Source: Bradyrhizobium xenonodulans
GTDB lineage: Bacteria > Pseudomonadota > Alphaproteobacteria > Rhizobiales > Xanthobacteraceae
Assembly: GCF_027594865.1 (NCBI RefSeq)
Contig: NZ_CP089391.1
Location: forward strand, 5,858,501-5,922,500
Length of the DNA: 64,000 nucleotides
Direction of reading: 5' to 3'
A program made the position numbers and the translations under genes. Position 1 is the first letter of the stretch. Every line of letters starts with the position of its first letter. Shown one piece after another: positions 35,111 through 43,839 of the stretch. Below the pieces are notes generated by a model that was given only the letters and a program-made list of their open reading frames with translations, made no database searches and was not told the origin of the DNA.

Positions 35111-35180
35111 GGACTCGACTCCAAGGCTTCAACTCCAAGGATTCGAGCCCAGGGCTTCAACTCCAAGGCTTCAACTCCAA
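35111..35180. repeat. Tandem 14-bp repeat upstream of degP
   Basis: Five head-to-tail copies of a 14-base unit. Units 2, 4 and 5 are identical (GGCTTCAACTCCAA); units 1 and 3 are diverged (GGACTCGACTCCAA, GGATTCGAGCCCAG), and a sixth decayed unit may follow. It ends 34 bases before the degP start in the 5' leader or promoter region. There are no spacers, so it is not a CRISPR array. Confidence 0.85.
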
Positions 35181-35291
35181 GACTGCGCTCGAACGGGGCG
35201 ACGGCGCAAGCGCGGACCTTGACGGGTCTCAAGACCCCGACAATACGGCGAAAACCCGCCTCTCGCCTTCACTTTGGCGTTGGCGCGAGGC

Positions 35292-35498
35292 TTAAACCGG
35301 GCGCCGCATCACCCAGATCAGGATCAGGCCGGCCACGGCCGAGCCGATCCCGACCACCCGCAGGATATTGTCCGGCGTGGCGATAGCGCTCTTCATGGCC
35401 TTGCGCATCCAGTTTGGACTTGCCGCGAACATCAGGCCTTCCAGCACGAACAGGATGCCTAGGCCGATGAGGAAGTCGGCGAACGCAATGGACCTCAT
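35292..35498 (-). CDS. DUF2065 small membrane protein
   Basis: A 68-residue protein with two transmembrane helices (about 5-27 and 46-64) joined by a basic loop (NWMRKAMKSAIATPDN). Length and pattern (FLIGLGILFVLEGLMFAASP, then RVVGIGSAVAGLILIW) fit the DUF2065 family, which usually sits beside hflK/hflC and degP as here. It may assist the FtsH-HflKC complex. Function is unproven. GGGAGG lies upstream of the ATG at slightly long spacing. Confidence 0.88.
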   Translation of the reverse strand: MRSIAFADFLIGLGILFVLEGLMFAASPNWMRKAMKSAIATPDNILRVVGIGSAVAGLILIWVMRRPV

Positions 35499-35569
35499 CG
35501 GATTGGAACCTCCCGTTGTACTGTTCTTGTCTGGACGAGGGGCGGCTGGATCCGCCGCCCCTGTCTAGC

Positions 35570-36460
35570 TTACGGCTTCGCCGGCGCCGCCGTCTTGCCG
35601 GACGCGTTACCGAAATACCGGAAGAAATCCGAGTCCGGCCGCAACAGGAAGCGGGTGTCGCTCGACTTCAACCCATTCTCGTACGCCGTCATCGACCGGT
35701 AGAAAGTGAAGAAGTCGGCATCCTTGCCATAGGCCTCCGCGAACAGGCGGTTGCGCTCGGCGTCGCCGATGCCGCGCGTCTGCTCGGCCTGCGACCTGGC
35801 TTCGGCCTCGATCACCGTCGCCTCGCGGTCGGCCTTGGAGCGGATCTCCTGCGCCTTCTGGCCGCCCTGTGCGCGGAACTCGGCCGCCTCGCGCTGGCGC
35901 TCCGTCTTCATCCGGTCGTAGACCGCCTGGCTGTTCTGGTCGGGCAAGTCGGCGCGGCGAATTCGAACGTCGACGACCTGGATGCCGTAGCCATCCGCCT
36001 CGCGATCGAGTTGCTCGCGGATGCGCAGCATCAGCTTCTCGCGCTCGTCACGCACGACATTGATGAAATTGACCTCGCCGAGCACGCGGCGGAGCGCAGC
36101 GTTGAGCAGCGTGGTGAGCTGGATGTTGGCGGCCTGGATCGAGCCGACGCTCTGATAGAAGCGTAGCGCGTTCTTGATGCGATAGCGCGCAAAGGCGTCG
36201 ACGACGAGACGACGCCGATCGAAGGCGATGACTTCCTGAGACGGGTTCTCGAGATCGAGGATCCGCTTGTCGATGTTGATCACGGAGTTCCACGGCGCCT
36301 TGAAGTGCAGGCCGGGATCTGTGACGACGTCGACGGGTTCGCCGAACCTCAGCACGATGGTCTGCTCGGTCTGCTGCACCGAGAACAACGACATATAGGC
36401 CACGATCAGAACGAGCAGGAGCCCGAGCAGCGCGACGATGCCTGTAACCGGAGACCTCAT
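35570..36460 (-). CDS. hflC: FtsH protease modulator HflC
   Basis: A 296-residue membrane protein with one N-terminal helix (about 5-25) and a periplasmic SPFH/prohibitin domain (about 25-190), then a long helical segment (ERQREAAEFRAQGGQKAQEIRSKADREATVIEAEA) that assembles with HflK in a ring around FtsH. YFGNASGKTAAPAKP is the C-terminal tail. Its ATG overlaps the hflK stop as ATGA. Confidence 0.95.
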   Translation of the reverse strand: MRSPVTGIVALLGLLLVLIVAYMSLFSVQQTEQTIVLRFGEPVDVVTDPGLHFKAPWNSVINIDKRILDLENPSQEVIAFDRRRLVVDAFARYRIKNALRFYQSVGSIQAANIQLTTLLNAALRRVLGEVNFINVVRDEREKLMLRIREQLDREADGYGIQVVDVRIRRADLPDQNSQAVYDRMKTERQREAAEFRAQGGQKAQEIRSKADREATVIEAEARSQAEQTRGIGDAERNRLFAEAYGKDADFFTFYRSMTAYENGLKSSDTRFLLRPDSDFFRYFGNASGKTAAPAKP

Positions 36461-37593
36461 CGGTTGCCTCCGCTCGACTGCTGACCGGCGGCCGGCGGCC
36501 GCTTGGTCGTCAGCTCATTGAGCGGCAGATAGGGCACGACGCCCTGGCCCGAGGGGCCGCCGTCATAGACGAGCTTGTCGGCACCGCCGAGCACGCGCTC
36601 CATCGTCTCCAGATAGATCCGTTCACGCGTCACGTCGGGCGCCTTCCTGTACTCATCATAGACTTTCAGGAAGCGCGCGCTCTGGCCCTTGGCCTCGGCG
36701 ACCGCCTGTTCCTTGTAGCCCTCGGCGGCCTGAAGGATCTGCGCCGCGCGTCCACGCGCCTGCGGCACCACCTGATTGGCATAGGTCTCCGCTTCGTTCT
36801 GCACGCGCACCAGATCGGCTTGCGCCGCCTGAACGTCGCGGAAAGCGTCGATCACCTGTGCCGGCGGATCGACTTTCTGCATCTGTACTTGGCTGATGAG
36901 AATGCCCGCGCCGTAGCTGTCCAGCGCTTTCTGCATCAAGTCCTGCACGGTGGATTCCGTCTGTGTCCGCGCGCCGGTCAGGATCGGCTGGATCTGCGAG
37001 CGGCCGATCACCTCGCGCATCGCGCTCTCGGCGACCGCCTTCACGGTGCCTTCGGGATTCTGGATGTTGAAGAGGAAGTCGCCGACACCGTCCGGCTTGA
37101 TGCGCCAGAGCACGGTGAAATCGACGTCGACGATGTTCTCGTCGCCGGTCAGCATCAGGCTCTCTTCCGGCACGTCACGAATGGAGCGGCCGCGCCGCGC
37201 CGGATCCTCGATCAGCGTCATGCCGATGGAGATGGTGGAGACGCGAAGCGCCTTCGGCAGCAGCACGGTCTCGATCGGATAGGGCAGATGATAGTTCAGG
37301 CCCGGCTGCACGGTGCGGACATGCTTGCCGAAGCGCAGCACGACGCCGAGCTCCTCGGACTGCACCCGGAAGAAGCCCGACAGCAGCCAGAATGCGACGA
37401 TGAGCAGGACGATCAGCGTGATGCCGATGCCGGAGAAATAGCCGCCCGGCATGATCTGCTGAAGGCGGTCCTGGCCGCGCCGCAGAAGGTCTTCCAGATC
37501 CGGCGGCCTCGGCCCGACCGGTTGCGGGCCGTTGCCCCATGGTCCCTTCGGACCCGAGCCCCATGGGCCACCGCCCTGATTCTTCCACGGCAT
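36457..37593 (-). CDS. hflK: FtsH protease modulator HflK
   Basis: A 378-residue partner of HflC. I take the ATG at 37593 (MPWKNQGGGPWGSG); the upstream frame is open but not family-like. Order: a Gly/Pro/Trp-rich cytoplasmic tail (1-40), a membrane helix (about 64-90), the SPFH domain with RVQSEELGVVLRFGKHVRTVQPGL and YPIETVLLPKALR, and a helical C-terminal stretch with AQADLVRVQNEAETYANQVV. HflKC controls degradation of membrane proteins by FtsH. First gene of the hflKC-DUF2065-degP cluster. Confidence 0.95.
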   Translation of the reverse strand: MPWKNQGGGPWGSGPKGPWGNGPQPVGPRPPDLEDLLRRGQDRLQQIMPGGYFSGIGITLIVLLIVAFWLLSGFFRVQSEELGVVLRFGKHVRTVQPGLNYHLPYPIETVLLPKALRVSTISIGMTLIEDPARRGRSIRDVPEESLMLTGDENIVDVDFTVLWRIKPDGVGDFLFNIQNPEGTVKAVAESAMREVIGRSQIQPILTGARTQTESTVQDLMQKALDSYGAGILISQVQMQKVDPPAQVIDAFRDVQAAQADLVRVQNEAETYANQVVPQARGRAAQILQAAEGYKEQAVAEAKGQSARFLKVYDEYRKAPDVTRERIYLETMERVLGGADKLVYDGGPSGQGVVPYLPLNELTTKRPPAAGQQSSGGNR

Positions 37594-37746
37594 TCGACGC
37601 TCTCCTCGGCAGGGTGGATTTGCCCCCGCCCGCATTGTCCGGTCCGGCTTTATAGGGGACAGGCAAGTCCCTTACAACGCAGCCCGGGCCGTCTTTCGAG
37701 CTATGCTCGGGCACGAAAAAGTCAATGTAAACATTGGCGAAAGCGG

Positions 37747-38256
37747 TTAATGGCGGGGCCGCCGACGATATGTCACATAGGAGAAGTCGGCGCTGTCGTC
37801 GGGTCCGGCGGGATGACGGATGCGCTCAACCACGTCCCACTCCGCCTTGTCGATGTCGAAATGGGTGTCGCCTTCCGGGCGCGCGTGCACCTCGGTGATT
37901 TCGAGGCGATCGGCGCGATCGAGCCATTGCCGAAAGATCTCGGCGCCGCCGATCACCGCGATCTCGGCGACCGAACGCCGCAGGGCATCGCCGCGTGCAA
38001 CCGCGCCCGCATCCGCAGACGACGTCGTGACGACGGCACCGTTGGCGCGATAAGCCGGATCGCGCGTGATCACGATGTTGGTGCGGTTCGGCAGCGGCCG
38101 GGGCAGGGATTCGAAGGTCTTGCGGCCCATGACCACGGGCTTGCCGATGGTCAGCGCCTTGAAGCGCGCCATGTCGGACTTCAATCGCCACGGCATCGCA
38201 TTGCCCGCGCCGATGACGCCATTCTCCGCGATCGCGACGACGAAGACGATCTCCAT
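37747..38256 (-). CDS. folA: Dihydrofolate reductase
   Basis: A 169-residue enzyme that reduces dihydrofolate with NADPH, restoring the folate oxidised by ThyA. MEIVFVVAIAENGVIGAGNAMPWRLKSDM shows the Met20-loop region and active-site acid (Asp in LKSDM). GRKTFESLPRPLPNRTNIVITRD is the NADPH-binding core and VIGGAEIFRQWL the conserved GG motif. The start (38256) shares a base with the GNAT stop (TGATG). Confidence 0.96.
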   Translation of the reverse strand: MEIVFVVAIAENGVIGAGNAMPWRLKSDMARFKALTIGKPVVMGRKTFESLPRPLPNRTNIVITRDPAYRANGAVVTTSSADAGAVARGDALRRSVAEIAVIGGAEIFRQWLDRADRLEITEVHARPEGDTHFDIDKAEWDVVERIRHPAGPDDSADFSYVTYRRRPRH

Positions 38257-38741
38257 CAGGCAGAGCTCCCGGCAAGCCGCGTCAGCGCAGGGCCGGTGAC
38301 GCGGCACAGCGTCCAGTCGTCCATCATGACGGCGCCGAGCGATTTGTAGAACGCGATCGAGGGCGCGTTCCAGTCGAGCACCGCCCATTGCAGGCGCGAC
38401 CAGCCGTTGTCGACGCATTCCCTGGCAAGATAGACCAGCAGCGCCTTGCCGAGGCCCCTGCCCCGATGCGACGGCCGCACATAGAGATCTTCGAGATAGA
38501 TGCCGTGGCGGCCGCTAAAGGTGGAGAAATTGAGAAACCACACCGCGAAACCGACCGGCTCGCCGTTCCACTCCGCGATCGCGCAATGGAGTTGCGGTCG
38601 CTCGCCGAACAGCGCGTCCGCAATCATCGCCTCGGACGCCTCGACCTCGTGCGAAAGCTTTTCGTACTCGGCAAGCTCGCGGATGAAAGAGAGAACCAGC
38701 CCGGCTTCGCCCGGACGCACGCGGCGGATGTTGAGCGACAT
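38256..38741 (-). CDS. GNAT acetyltransferase (spermidine/thialysine type)
   Basis: A 161-residue acetyltransferase. The acetyl-CoA loop is VRPSHRGRGLGKALL (about 88-102), preceded by GRHGIYLEDLYV and followed by the Asn-rich WAVLDWNAPSIAFYKSLGA motif. Overall it resembles diamine/SSAT-like N-acetyltransferases. It is wedged between thyA and folA with end-to-end coupling, so it is co-expressed with folate/thymidylate genes. No direct metabolic link is evident. Confidence 0.9.
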   Translation of the reverse strand: MSLNIRRVRPGEAGLVLSFIRELAEYEKLSHEVEASEAMIADALFGERPQLHCAIAEWNGEPVGFAVWFLNFSTFSGRHGIYLEDLYVRPSHRGRGLGKALLVYLARECVDNGWSRLQWAVLDWNAPSIAFYKSLGAVMMDDWTLCRVTGPALTRLAGSSA

Positions 38742-39536
38742 CTAGACCGCGACTTCCGCCTTGATGTGCGGATGCGGGTCGTAGCCGACGAGCTCGAAAT
38801 CCTCAAAGCGGAAGGAGAAGATGTCCTTCACATCAGGGTTGATCCGCATCACCGGCAGCGCCCGCGGCGCCCGCGTGAGCTGGAGCCGCGCCTGCTCCAG
38901 ATGGTTGGAGTAGAGGTGAGTGTCGCCGAGCGAATGCACGAAGTCGCCGGGCTTCAGGCCCGTGACCTGCGCGACCATCAGGGTGAGCAGCGCATAGGAT
39001 GCGATGTTGAAGGGCACACCGAGGAACACGTCAGCCGAGCGCTGATAGAGCTGGCACGACAATTTGCCGTTGGCGACATAGAACTGGAACAGCAGGTGGC
39101 AGGGCGGCAGCGCCATCTTCTCGACGTCGGCCGGATTCCAGGCGGTGACGATCAGCCGGCGCGAATCCGGGGTGCGCTTGATCATGTCGATGACATTGGC
39201 GATCTGATCGATGCTGCGTCCGTCGGCCGTGGGCCAGGAGCGCCATTGATGGCCGTAGACCGGGCCGAGATCGCCATTGGTGTCGGCCCACTCGTCCCAG
39301 ATGGTGACGCCGTTGTCCCGCAGATATTTGATGTTGGTGTCGCCCTTCAGGAACCAGAGCAGCTCATGCACGATCGCCTTCAGCGGCAGCCGCTTGGTGG
39401 TCAGCATCGGGAAGCCGGCGGACAGATTGAAGCGCATCTGATGGCCGAACACCGACAGCGTACCGGTACCGGTCCGGTCGGTCTTCTCAGCGCCGTCTGA
39501 AAGAATCCGCTCGAGCAGGTCCTGATACTGGTGCAT
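38742..39536 (-). CDS. thyA: Thymidylate synthase
   Basis: A 264-residue ThyA enzyme, the usual length, making dTMP from dUMP with methylene-tetrahydrofolate. [16 protein letters not shown] (dUMP phosphate Arg), the catalytic Cys in [32 protein letters not shown] and the C-terminal [18 protein letters not shown] are all intact. First gene of the thyA-GNAT-folA operon. Confidence 0.98.
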   Translation of the reverse strand: MHQYQDLLERILSDGAEKTDRTGTGTLSVFGHQMRFNLSAGFPMLTTKRLPLKAIVHELLWFLKGDTNIKYLRDNGVTIWDEWADTNGDLGPVYGHQWRSWPTADGRSIDQIANVIDMIKRTPDSRRLIVTAWNPADVEKMALPPCHLLFQFYVANGKLSCQLYQRSADVFLGVPFNIASYALLTLMVAQVTGLKPGDFVHSLGDTHLYSNHLEQARLQLTRAPRALPVMRINPDVKDIFSFRFEDFELVGYDPHPHIKAEVAV

Positions 39537-39671
39537 GTGCCAAAAACCTTAGGAAGACGGCAGCCTTTGGGGAGGCGGCGAACTTAACGGCGCCCCCCGC
39601 GCTGCGACAGCGGCGATTCGCTGTCCTCACCGATTATACCCGGAAAAGTGAGCCTTCCCGGTACAAACGAC

Positions 39672-39699
39672 AAGAGGCGGAACTTGCGTTCCGCCCCTT
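39672..39699 (-). terminator. Hairpin downstream of tctA
   Basis: AAG-A-GGCGGAAC and GTTCCGCC-C-CTT give an 11-bp stem with one mismatch around a four-base loop. It lies 57 bases past the tctA stop; the following minus-strand sequence is only moderately T-rich (TGTCGTTTG). Confidence 0.6.
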
Positions 39700-39755
39700 G
39701 CCTATCGGCTTGATCCTGCTGCCGATTCGACTTCCGAATGCGGCGCGCGACGCCC

Positions 39756-41270
39756 TCAGTTCTCGGATTCGGTGAACACCTCGTCGCGCTTGGCGCGCAA
39801 CGCGGGCAGCACCGTGAGGATCAGCAGAAACGCCGCGATCGCCAGCAGCACGGCCGACAGCGGACGCGTCAGGAACACGCTCCAGTCGCCGCGCGAGATC
39901 AGCAGCGCGCGGCGCAGGTTCTCTTCCATCAGCGGTCCGAGCACCATGCCGAGCAGCAACGGCGCCGGCTCGAAATCGTGCTTGATCAGCCAGTAGCCGA
40001 CGAGGCCGAACACGCCTGCGAGGATGACGTCGACCGGCGCGTTGTTCACCGAGTAGATGCCGATCGCGCAGAAGATCACGATCGAGGGGAACATCAGCCG
40101 GTAAGGCACCCGCAGCAGCCGCACCCAGATGCCGACCAGCGGCAGGTTGATGATGATCAGCATCAGATTGCCGATCCACATCGAGGCGATCATGCCCCAG
40201 ACGAGGTCAGGCTGCTTCTGCATCACCTGCGGGCCCGGCACGATGCCGTGGATGGTCATCGCGCCCACCATCAGCGCCATCACCGCGTTCGGCGGGATGC
40301 CGAGCGTCAGCAGCGGGATGAAGGAGGTTTGTGCCGCGGCATTGTTGGCGCTTTCCGGCGCCGCCACGCCCTCGATCGCGCCGCGGCCGAACCGCCTCGG
40401 ATCCTTCGCGATCTTCTTCTCCAGCGTATAGGCGGCGAAGGACGCGATGACCGCGCCGCCACCCGGCAGGATGCCGAGGATCGAGCCGAGCACGGTGCCG
40501 CGCAGAATCGCAGGCGTCGAGTCTTTCAGATCCTTCCTGGTGGGCATCAGGCCGGTGATCTTCTGCTGCACGAGGTCGCGGTTCATCTCGGCGCCGGCGT
40601 CAAGATTGCGGATGATCTCGGCAAAGCCGAACACACCCATCGCGACCGTCGCAAAGCCGAGACCGTCGGCGAGCTCCGGAATGTTGAACGCCATGCGCGA
40701 GGCGCCGGTTTCGATGTCCGAGCCGACCATCGACAAGAGCAGGCCGAACACGATCATCGCGATCGCCTTCAGCACCGAGCCCTTGGCGAGCACGACCGCG
40801 AAGATCAGGCCGAGCACCATCAGCGAGAAATACTCGGCCGGACCGAATGCCAGCGCGAGCTTGGTCAGCGGGGCGCCGAGGACGGCGATGAGGACGGTCG
40901 CGACGCAGCCGGCGAAGAACGAGCCGATCGCCGCGATCGCCAGCGCGGGGCCGGCGCGGCCCTGCTTGGCCATCTGGTGGCCGTCGATGGCGGTGACGAC
41001 CGATGTCGCCTCGCCGGGGATGTTGACCAGGATCGACGTGGTCGAGCCGCCATACTGGGCGCCGTAATAGATGCCGGCGAGCATGATCAGCGCGCCGACC
41101 GGCGGCAGTCCGAACGTGATCGGCAGCAGCATCGCGACCGTCGCGATGGTGCCGATGCCCGGGAGAACGCCGACCAGCGTGCCGACGAGGGCGCCGATCA
41201 GGCACATCAGGAGGTTGATCGGAGACAGCGCGACGGCAAAGCCGTGGGCGAGGTTGGCAAAAATATCCAT
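39756..41270 (-). CDS. tctA: Tripartite tricarboxylate transporter large permease TctA
   Basis: A 504-residue inner-membrane protein with about twelve helices. I use the ATG at 41270 (behind GAGGG); an in-frame GTG one codon earlier is possible. Family motifs GVLPGIGTIATVAMLLP (about 35-52), IYYGAQYGGSTTSILVNIPGEA and LGILPGGGAVIASFAAY are clear; these paired Gly/Pro-rich loops form the substrate and Na+ site. It works with TctB and a periplasmic TctC receptor. No receptor gene is adjacent; the nearest in this window is at 1-691. Confidence 0.95.
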   Translation of the reverse strand: MDIFANLAHGFAVALSPINLLMCLIGALVGTLVGVLPGIGTIATVAMLLPITFGLPPVGALIMLAGIYYGAQYGGSTTSILVNIPGEATSVVTAIDGHQMAKQGRAGPALAIAAIGSFFAGCVATVLIAVLGAPLTKLALAFGPAEYFSLMVLGLIFAVVLAKGSVLKAIAMIVFGLLLSMVGSDIETGASRMAFNIPELADGLGFATVAMGVFGFAEIIRNLDAGAEMNRDLVQQKITGLMPTRKDLKDSTPAILRGTVLGSILGILPGGGAVIASFAAYTLEKKIAKDPRRFGRGAIEGVAAPESANNAAAQTSFIPLLTLGIPPNAVMALMVGAMTIHGIVPGPQVMQKQPDLVWGMIASMWIGNLMLIIINLPLVGIWVRLLRVPYRLMFPSIVIFCAIGIYSVNNAPVDVILAGVFGLVGYWLIKHDFEPAPLLLGMVLGPLMEENLRRALLISRGDWSVFLTRPLSAVLLAIAAFLLILTVLPALRAKRDEVFTESEN

Positions 41271-41277
41271 CACGCCC

Positions 41278-42039
41278 TCACTGGATCAGGAAACGCGGAA
41301 ACATCGGCATCGGCAAGCCGAGCACGTATGGGAACAGGATGGCGCAGCCGAGTGTCAGGCAGGCGCCGACGATGGCGGCCTCCAGCCAGCGCGTCTCGTC
41401 CGATCCGGTCGCAGCGATCATGAAGCTGACGAAGGCCGTGACCACGAGGCCGAGCGGCCGGATCGCCAGCGCAAAGAACAGGATCGCGAGCATCACGAAC
41501 AGCGGCCCGCGCCAGGAATAATGGGCGAGCGCCGCCCCCTCCGTCAGGAGCCCGGTCAGGGCGATGCCGGCGGACAAGGCGACCAGGAGACCGCCGAACA
41601 TACGTGGCGCGGTGCCTGCGCCGAAGGAGAAGCCACGCATGCCCTGCAAGTCGCTCCCAGCCCACAGCGCGAACAAGGCGAGCGCCATCAGGACGATCCC
41701 GCCGATATAGTCCTGGGCCGACCGGATGGTCATGAACAGCGTGAGGATGGCCACCGCAAAGATCGGATAGGAATAGATCAGCGCCAGCAGCACATCCGAT
41801 GACGCCTTCTTGGTGTCACCGCCGATCGCTCCGATCAACGTACCCGGCGCGCCGGCGAGCAGCGCCGTGGCGTGGCTGATCAGGACGGTGGCCGGGCCCC
41901 GTCCGGCGCCCCAGCCAAAAATCGTCCCGATCGACCAGATGAATTCGAAAATCTGCGGCGCGATCGCCAGCAGACAAAAGCCGAGCGCCACCTGGGTGTT
42001 TCGGGTGGCCGTCGCTGAGTGGCCCATCGTATCGGCCAT
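41278..42039 (-). CDS. tctB: Tripartite tricarboxylate transporter small subunit TctB-like
   Basis: A 253-residue inner-membrane protein. The C-terminal 150 residues (SAQDYIGGIVLMALALFALWAGSDLQGMR.. to FPYVLGLPMPMFPRFLIQ) match TctB with four helices. The N-terminal 100 residues add one or two helices and a GTIFGWGAGRGPATVLISHA loop that looks like a TctA-type fragment, making it longer than usual. GGAGGAGA precedes the start, and tctA follows within 8 bases. Confidence 0.88.
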   Translation of the reverse strand: MADTMGHSATATRNTQVALGFCLLAIAPQIFEFIWSIGTIFGWGAGRGPATVLISHATALLAGAPGTLIGAIGGDTKKASSDVLLALIYSYPIFAVAILTLFMTIRSAQDYIGGIVLMALALFALWAGSDLQGMRGFSFGAGTAPRMFGGLLVALSAGIALTGLLTEGAALAHYSWRGPLFVMLAILFFALAIRPLGLVVTAFVSFMIAATGSDETRWLEAAIVGACLTLGCAILFPYVLGLPMPMFPRFLIQ

Positions 42040-42134
42040 GCATGTCTCCTCCGCGACCCGTAAGTCACGAGCACTGTTGTTCTAAATCGGCTGGAAATGG
42101 ATCCCCCGCCCGGACCACTGCCTAGCGATTTTCA

Positions 42135-42665
42135 TCACACAATGCCAGCAAAACCCAACAGGCCACCGGCGAGCAGAAGCCACAGCGGATTGATGCGCGA
42201 GACGGAGGCGATCGCTGCAACCGTCGCGGTCAGAAGCAGTGCAACAAAACTGCGATCGGTCGACTGGGCGAGGATCAGGGCGCTGGCTGCCATCAATCCG
42301 ATCGAAAGCGGAACCAGTGCAGCCTGAATCAGGCCGGGCCAGCGCGACTGGCTCGGCCTGTTCAGGAGACGGCTGACATAATAGGCAAGCAGCGCCGTCG
42401 GCAGGCACATCGCCAGCGTCGCCGCCAGCGCGCCGGAGATCCCGGCGACGGCATAACCGATTAACGTCACGATAAGCACGTTCGGACCGGGCGAGAGCTG
42501 CGCGATCGCATAGGCGTCGGCGAACTGCTTCTCGGTCATCCAGTGATGCACCTCGACGGCGATGCGGTGCATCTCCGGCACCGCCGCCGCGGCGCCGCCG
42601 ACTGCGAACAGCGACATTAGGCCAAAGGTGGAGATCAGCGCCCAGATCGGGTTTTCGCTGTTCAT
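42135..42665 (-). CDS. chrA: Chromate transporter (ChrA) half, C-terminal-type
   Basis: A 176-residue membrane protein from the ATG at 42665, overlapping the previous stop as ATGA. One ChrA domain: FGLMSLFAVGGAAAAVPEMHR, then the conserved QLSPGPNVLIVTLIGYAVAG. Two separate short ChrA proteins encoded in tandem replace the usual fused two-domain protein and are expected to work as an antiparallel heterodimer exporting chromate or a related oxyanion. The real substrate is unproven. Confidence 0.88.
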   Translation of the reverse strand: MNSENPIWALISTFGLMSLFAVGGAAAAVPEMHRIAVEVHHWMTEKQFADAYAIAQLSPGPNVLIVTLIGYAVAGISGALAATLAMCLPTALLAYYVSRLLNRPSQSRWPGLIQAALVPLSIGLMAASALILAQSTDRSFVALLLTATVAAIASVSRINPLWLLLAGGLLGFAGIV

Positions 42666-43264
42666 GCTGCCTTCCGCCACATCAAATACGTGACGCCGAT
42701 GCTGACGGGGATCGCGACCAGCAACACCGCCTGGAGCGGCAGGCGGAGCACGCCGATGGCCACGAACACGCCGAGCATCAGGATGAGCGCGACGGCGTCC
42801 ATCCGCTTGAACAAGGGCGTCATCATCCGGAAGACCACCGCGATCAGCAGCCCGACCGCCGCGCAGGAGATACCCGCGAGAATGCGGCGCAGCACCTCCA
42901 CATCGCCGAACCGGGCATAGATCATCGCGAGCACGGTCATGATCAGCGTCGGCGGCAAGAGCAGCCCGGTAAAGGCGGCAACGCCGCCGGCGATCCCGCG
43001 CAGCCGCGACCCGAACACCATCGACAGATTGACGATGTTGGGCCCGGGCAGGAAATGGCAGAGCGCGAAGGTCTCGTTGAATTCGTCCGCCGTCATCCAG
43101 CGGTGCTGATCGACGATAGCGTGCCGGGCAAACACCAAAACCCCACCGAAACCGGCCAGCGACATCCGGGCGAAGGCCAGGAACAGCGCAACGAGGCCGG
43201 GCGGAGCGGTATGGGCGATTGGTTGATCCGGCTCTTGGACGGCCGGTGCTGAATCCGCGGACAT
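42662..43264 (-). CDS. chrA: Chromate transporter (ChrA) half, N-terminal-type
   Basis: A 200-residue membrane protein. ARMSLAGFGGVLVFARHAIVDQHRW and CHFLPGPNIVNLSMVFGSRLRG are the ChrA domain motifs (PGPN loop), followed by several hydrophobic helices ending in WRKAA. It begins 135 bases upstream of the predicted tmRNA start, on the other strand, so their promoters are divergent. Coupled by ATGA to the other half. Confidence 0.88.
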   Translation of the reverse strand: MSADSAPAVQEPDQPIAHTAPPGLVALFLAFARMSLAGFGGVLVFARHAIVDQHRWMTADEFNETFALCHFLPGPNIVNLSMVFGSRLRGIAGGVAAFTGLLLPPTLIMTVLAMIYARFGDVEVLRRILAGISCAAVGLLIAVVFRMMTPLFKRMDAVALILMLGVFVAIGVLRLPLQAVLLVAIPVSIGVTYLMWRKAA

Positions 43265-43362
43265 GTCAGGAGCTTAGACCGGGCGCGGCGATGGGGCCAA
43301 GATTACAGGTGAGCCCCTGGGGAACCTATCCCAAGGGAACATTGCGAGGGCCCTCGAAACAC

Positions 43363-43392
43363 CTGTCATTTGAAACCTTTGCCCCCTATATT
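43363..43392 (+). promoter_or_regulatory. Promoter of the tmRNA gene
   Basis: CTGTCA (43363-43368) and TATATT (43387-43392) are separated by 18 bases, a good sigma-70-type match. The predicted start near 43399 coincides with the expected 5' end of the acceptor half of the tmRNA. Confidence 0.65.
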
Positions 43393-43399
43393 GGGGGTG

Positions 43400-43730
43400 C
43401 CGGTTCGCCGGCTATGGAAATAAACGGTCGTCGCAATAAACCATTCGGACCCGGGGGCGGTACCCGGCGCCTCCACCAAAGCCCACCAGCGGGGCTACCC
43501 AAGAGCGGGCTTTGGCGGGGGCGAAATAGGATCGACGAGGGCGTAAAGGGCGAACTTTTTCCCGGTATTGTTCCGCCGTTATCGGGCTATGCAATAGTTG
43601 CCAACGACAACTTTGCTCCGGTTGCTCAGGCTGCGTAACGCAGTTTGAAAGACCATTCTGAAGTCCTAACGGGTTAAGCTCCGTTAGGCGGGGTTCGGAG
43701 GCACCTGGCAACAGAAGCCTCCACTTACCT
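43400..43730 (+). ncRNA. ssrA: Two-piece (permuted) transfer-messenger RNA
   Basis: Circularly permuted alphaproteobacterial tmRNA that frees stalled ribosomes and tags the nascent protein. The acceptor half comes first (about 43400-43478): T stem CCGGG/CCCGG, then CGCCTCC and the encoded ACCA end (43475-43478). A 38-base intervening segment is removed. The coding half starts at 43517 with GGGGGCG, which pairs with CGCCTCC (one G-U), and GAAATAGGATCGACG. The tag reads GCC to TAA at 43600-43638, encoding ANDNFAPVAQAA. Hairpins CCTAACGG/CCGTTAGG (43667-43690) and GGAGGC/GCCTCC near 43700-43728 close the piece. End positions are estimates. Confidence 0.93.
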
Positions 43731-43839
43731 TTGATTTCCTCCCCGGCGGGGACTCCTGCTCACCCGTCAGGCGCGGTACTATTGCGGCTTGGCGAGTCGG
43801 GCCGGCAGGACCCAACTCCTGGAATGCAACAGGACCACC

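Noticed and set aside
35111..35180. Possible CRISPR array
   Set aside because: Units are 14 bases head to tail with no spacers and no cas genes in the window.
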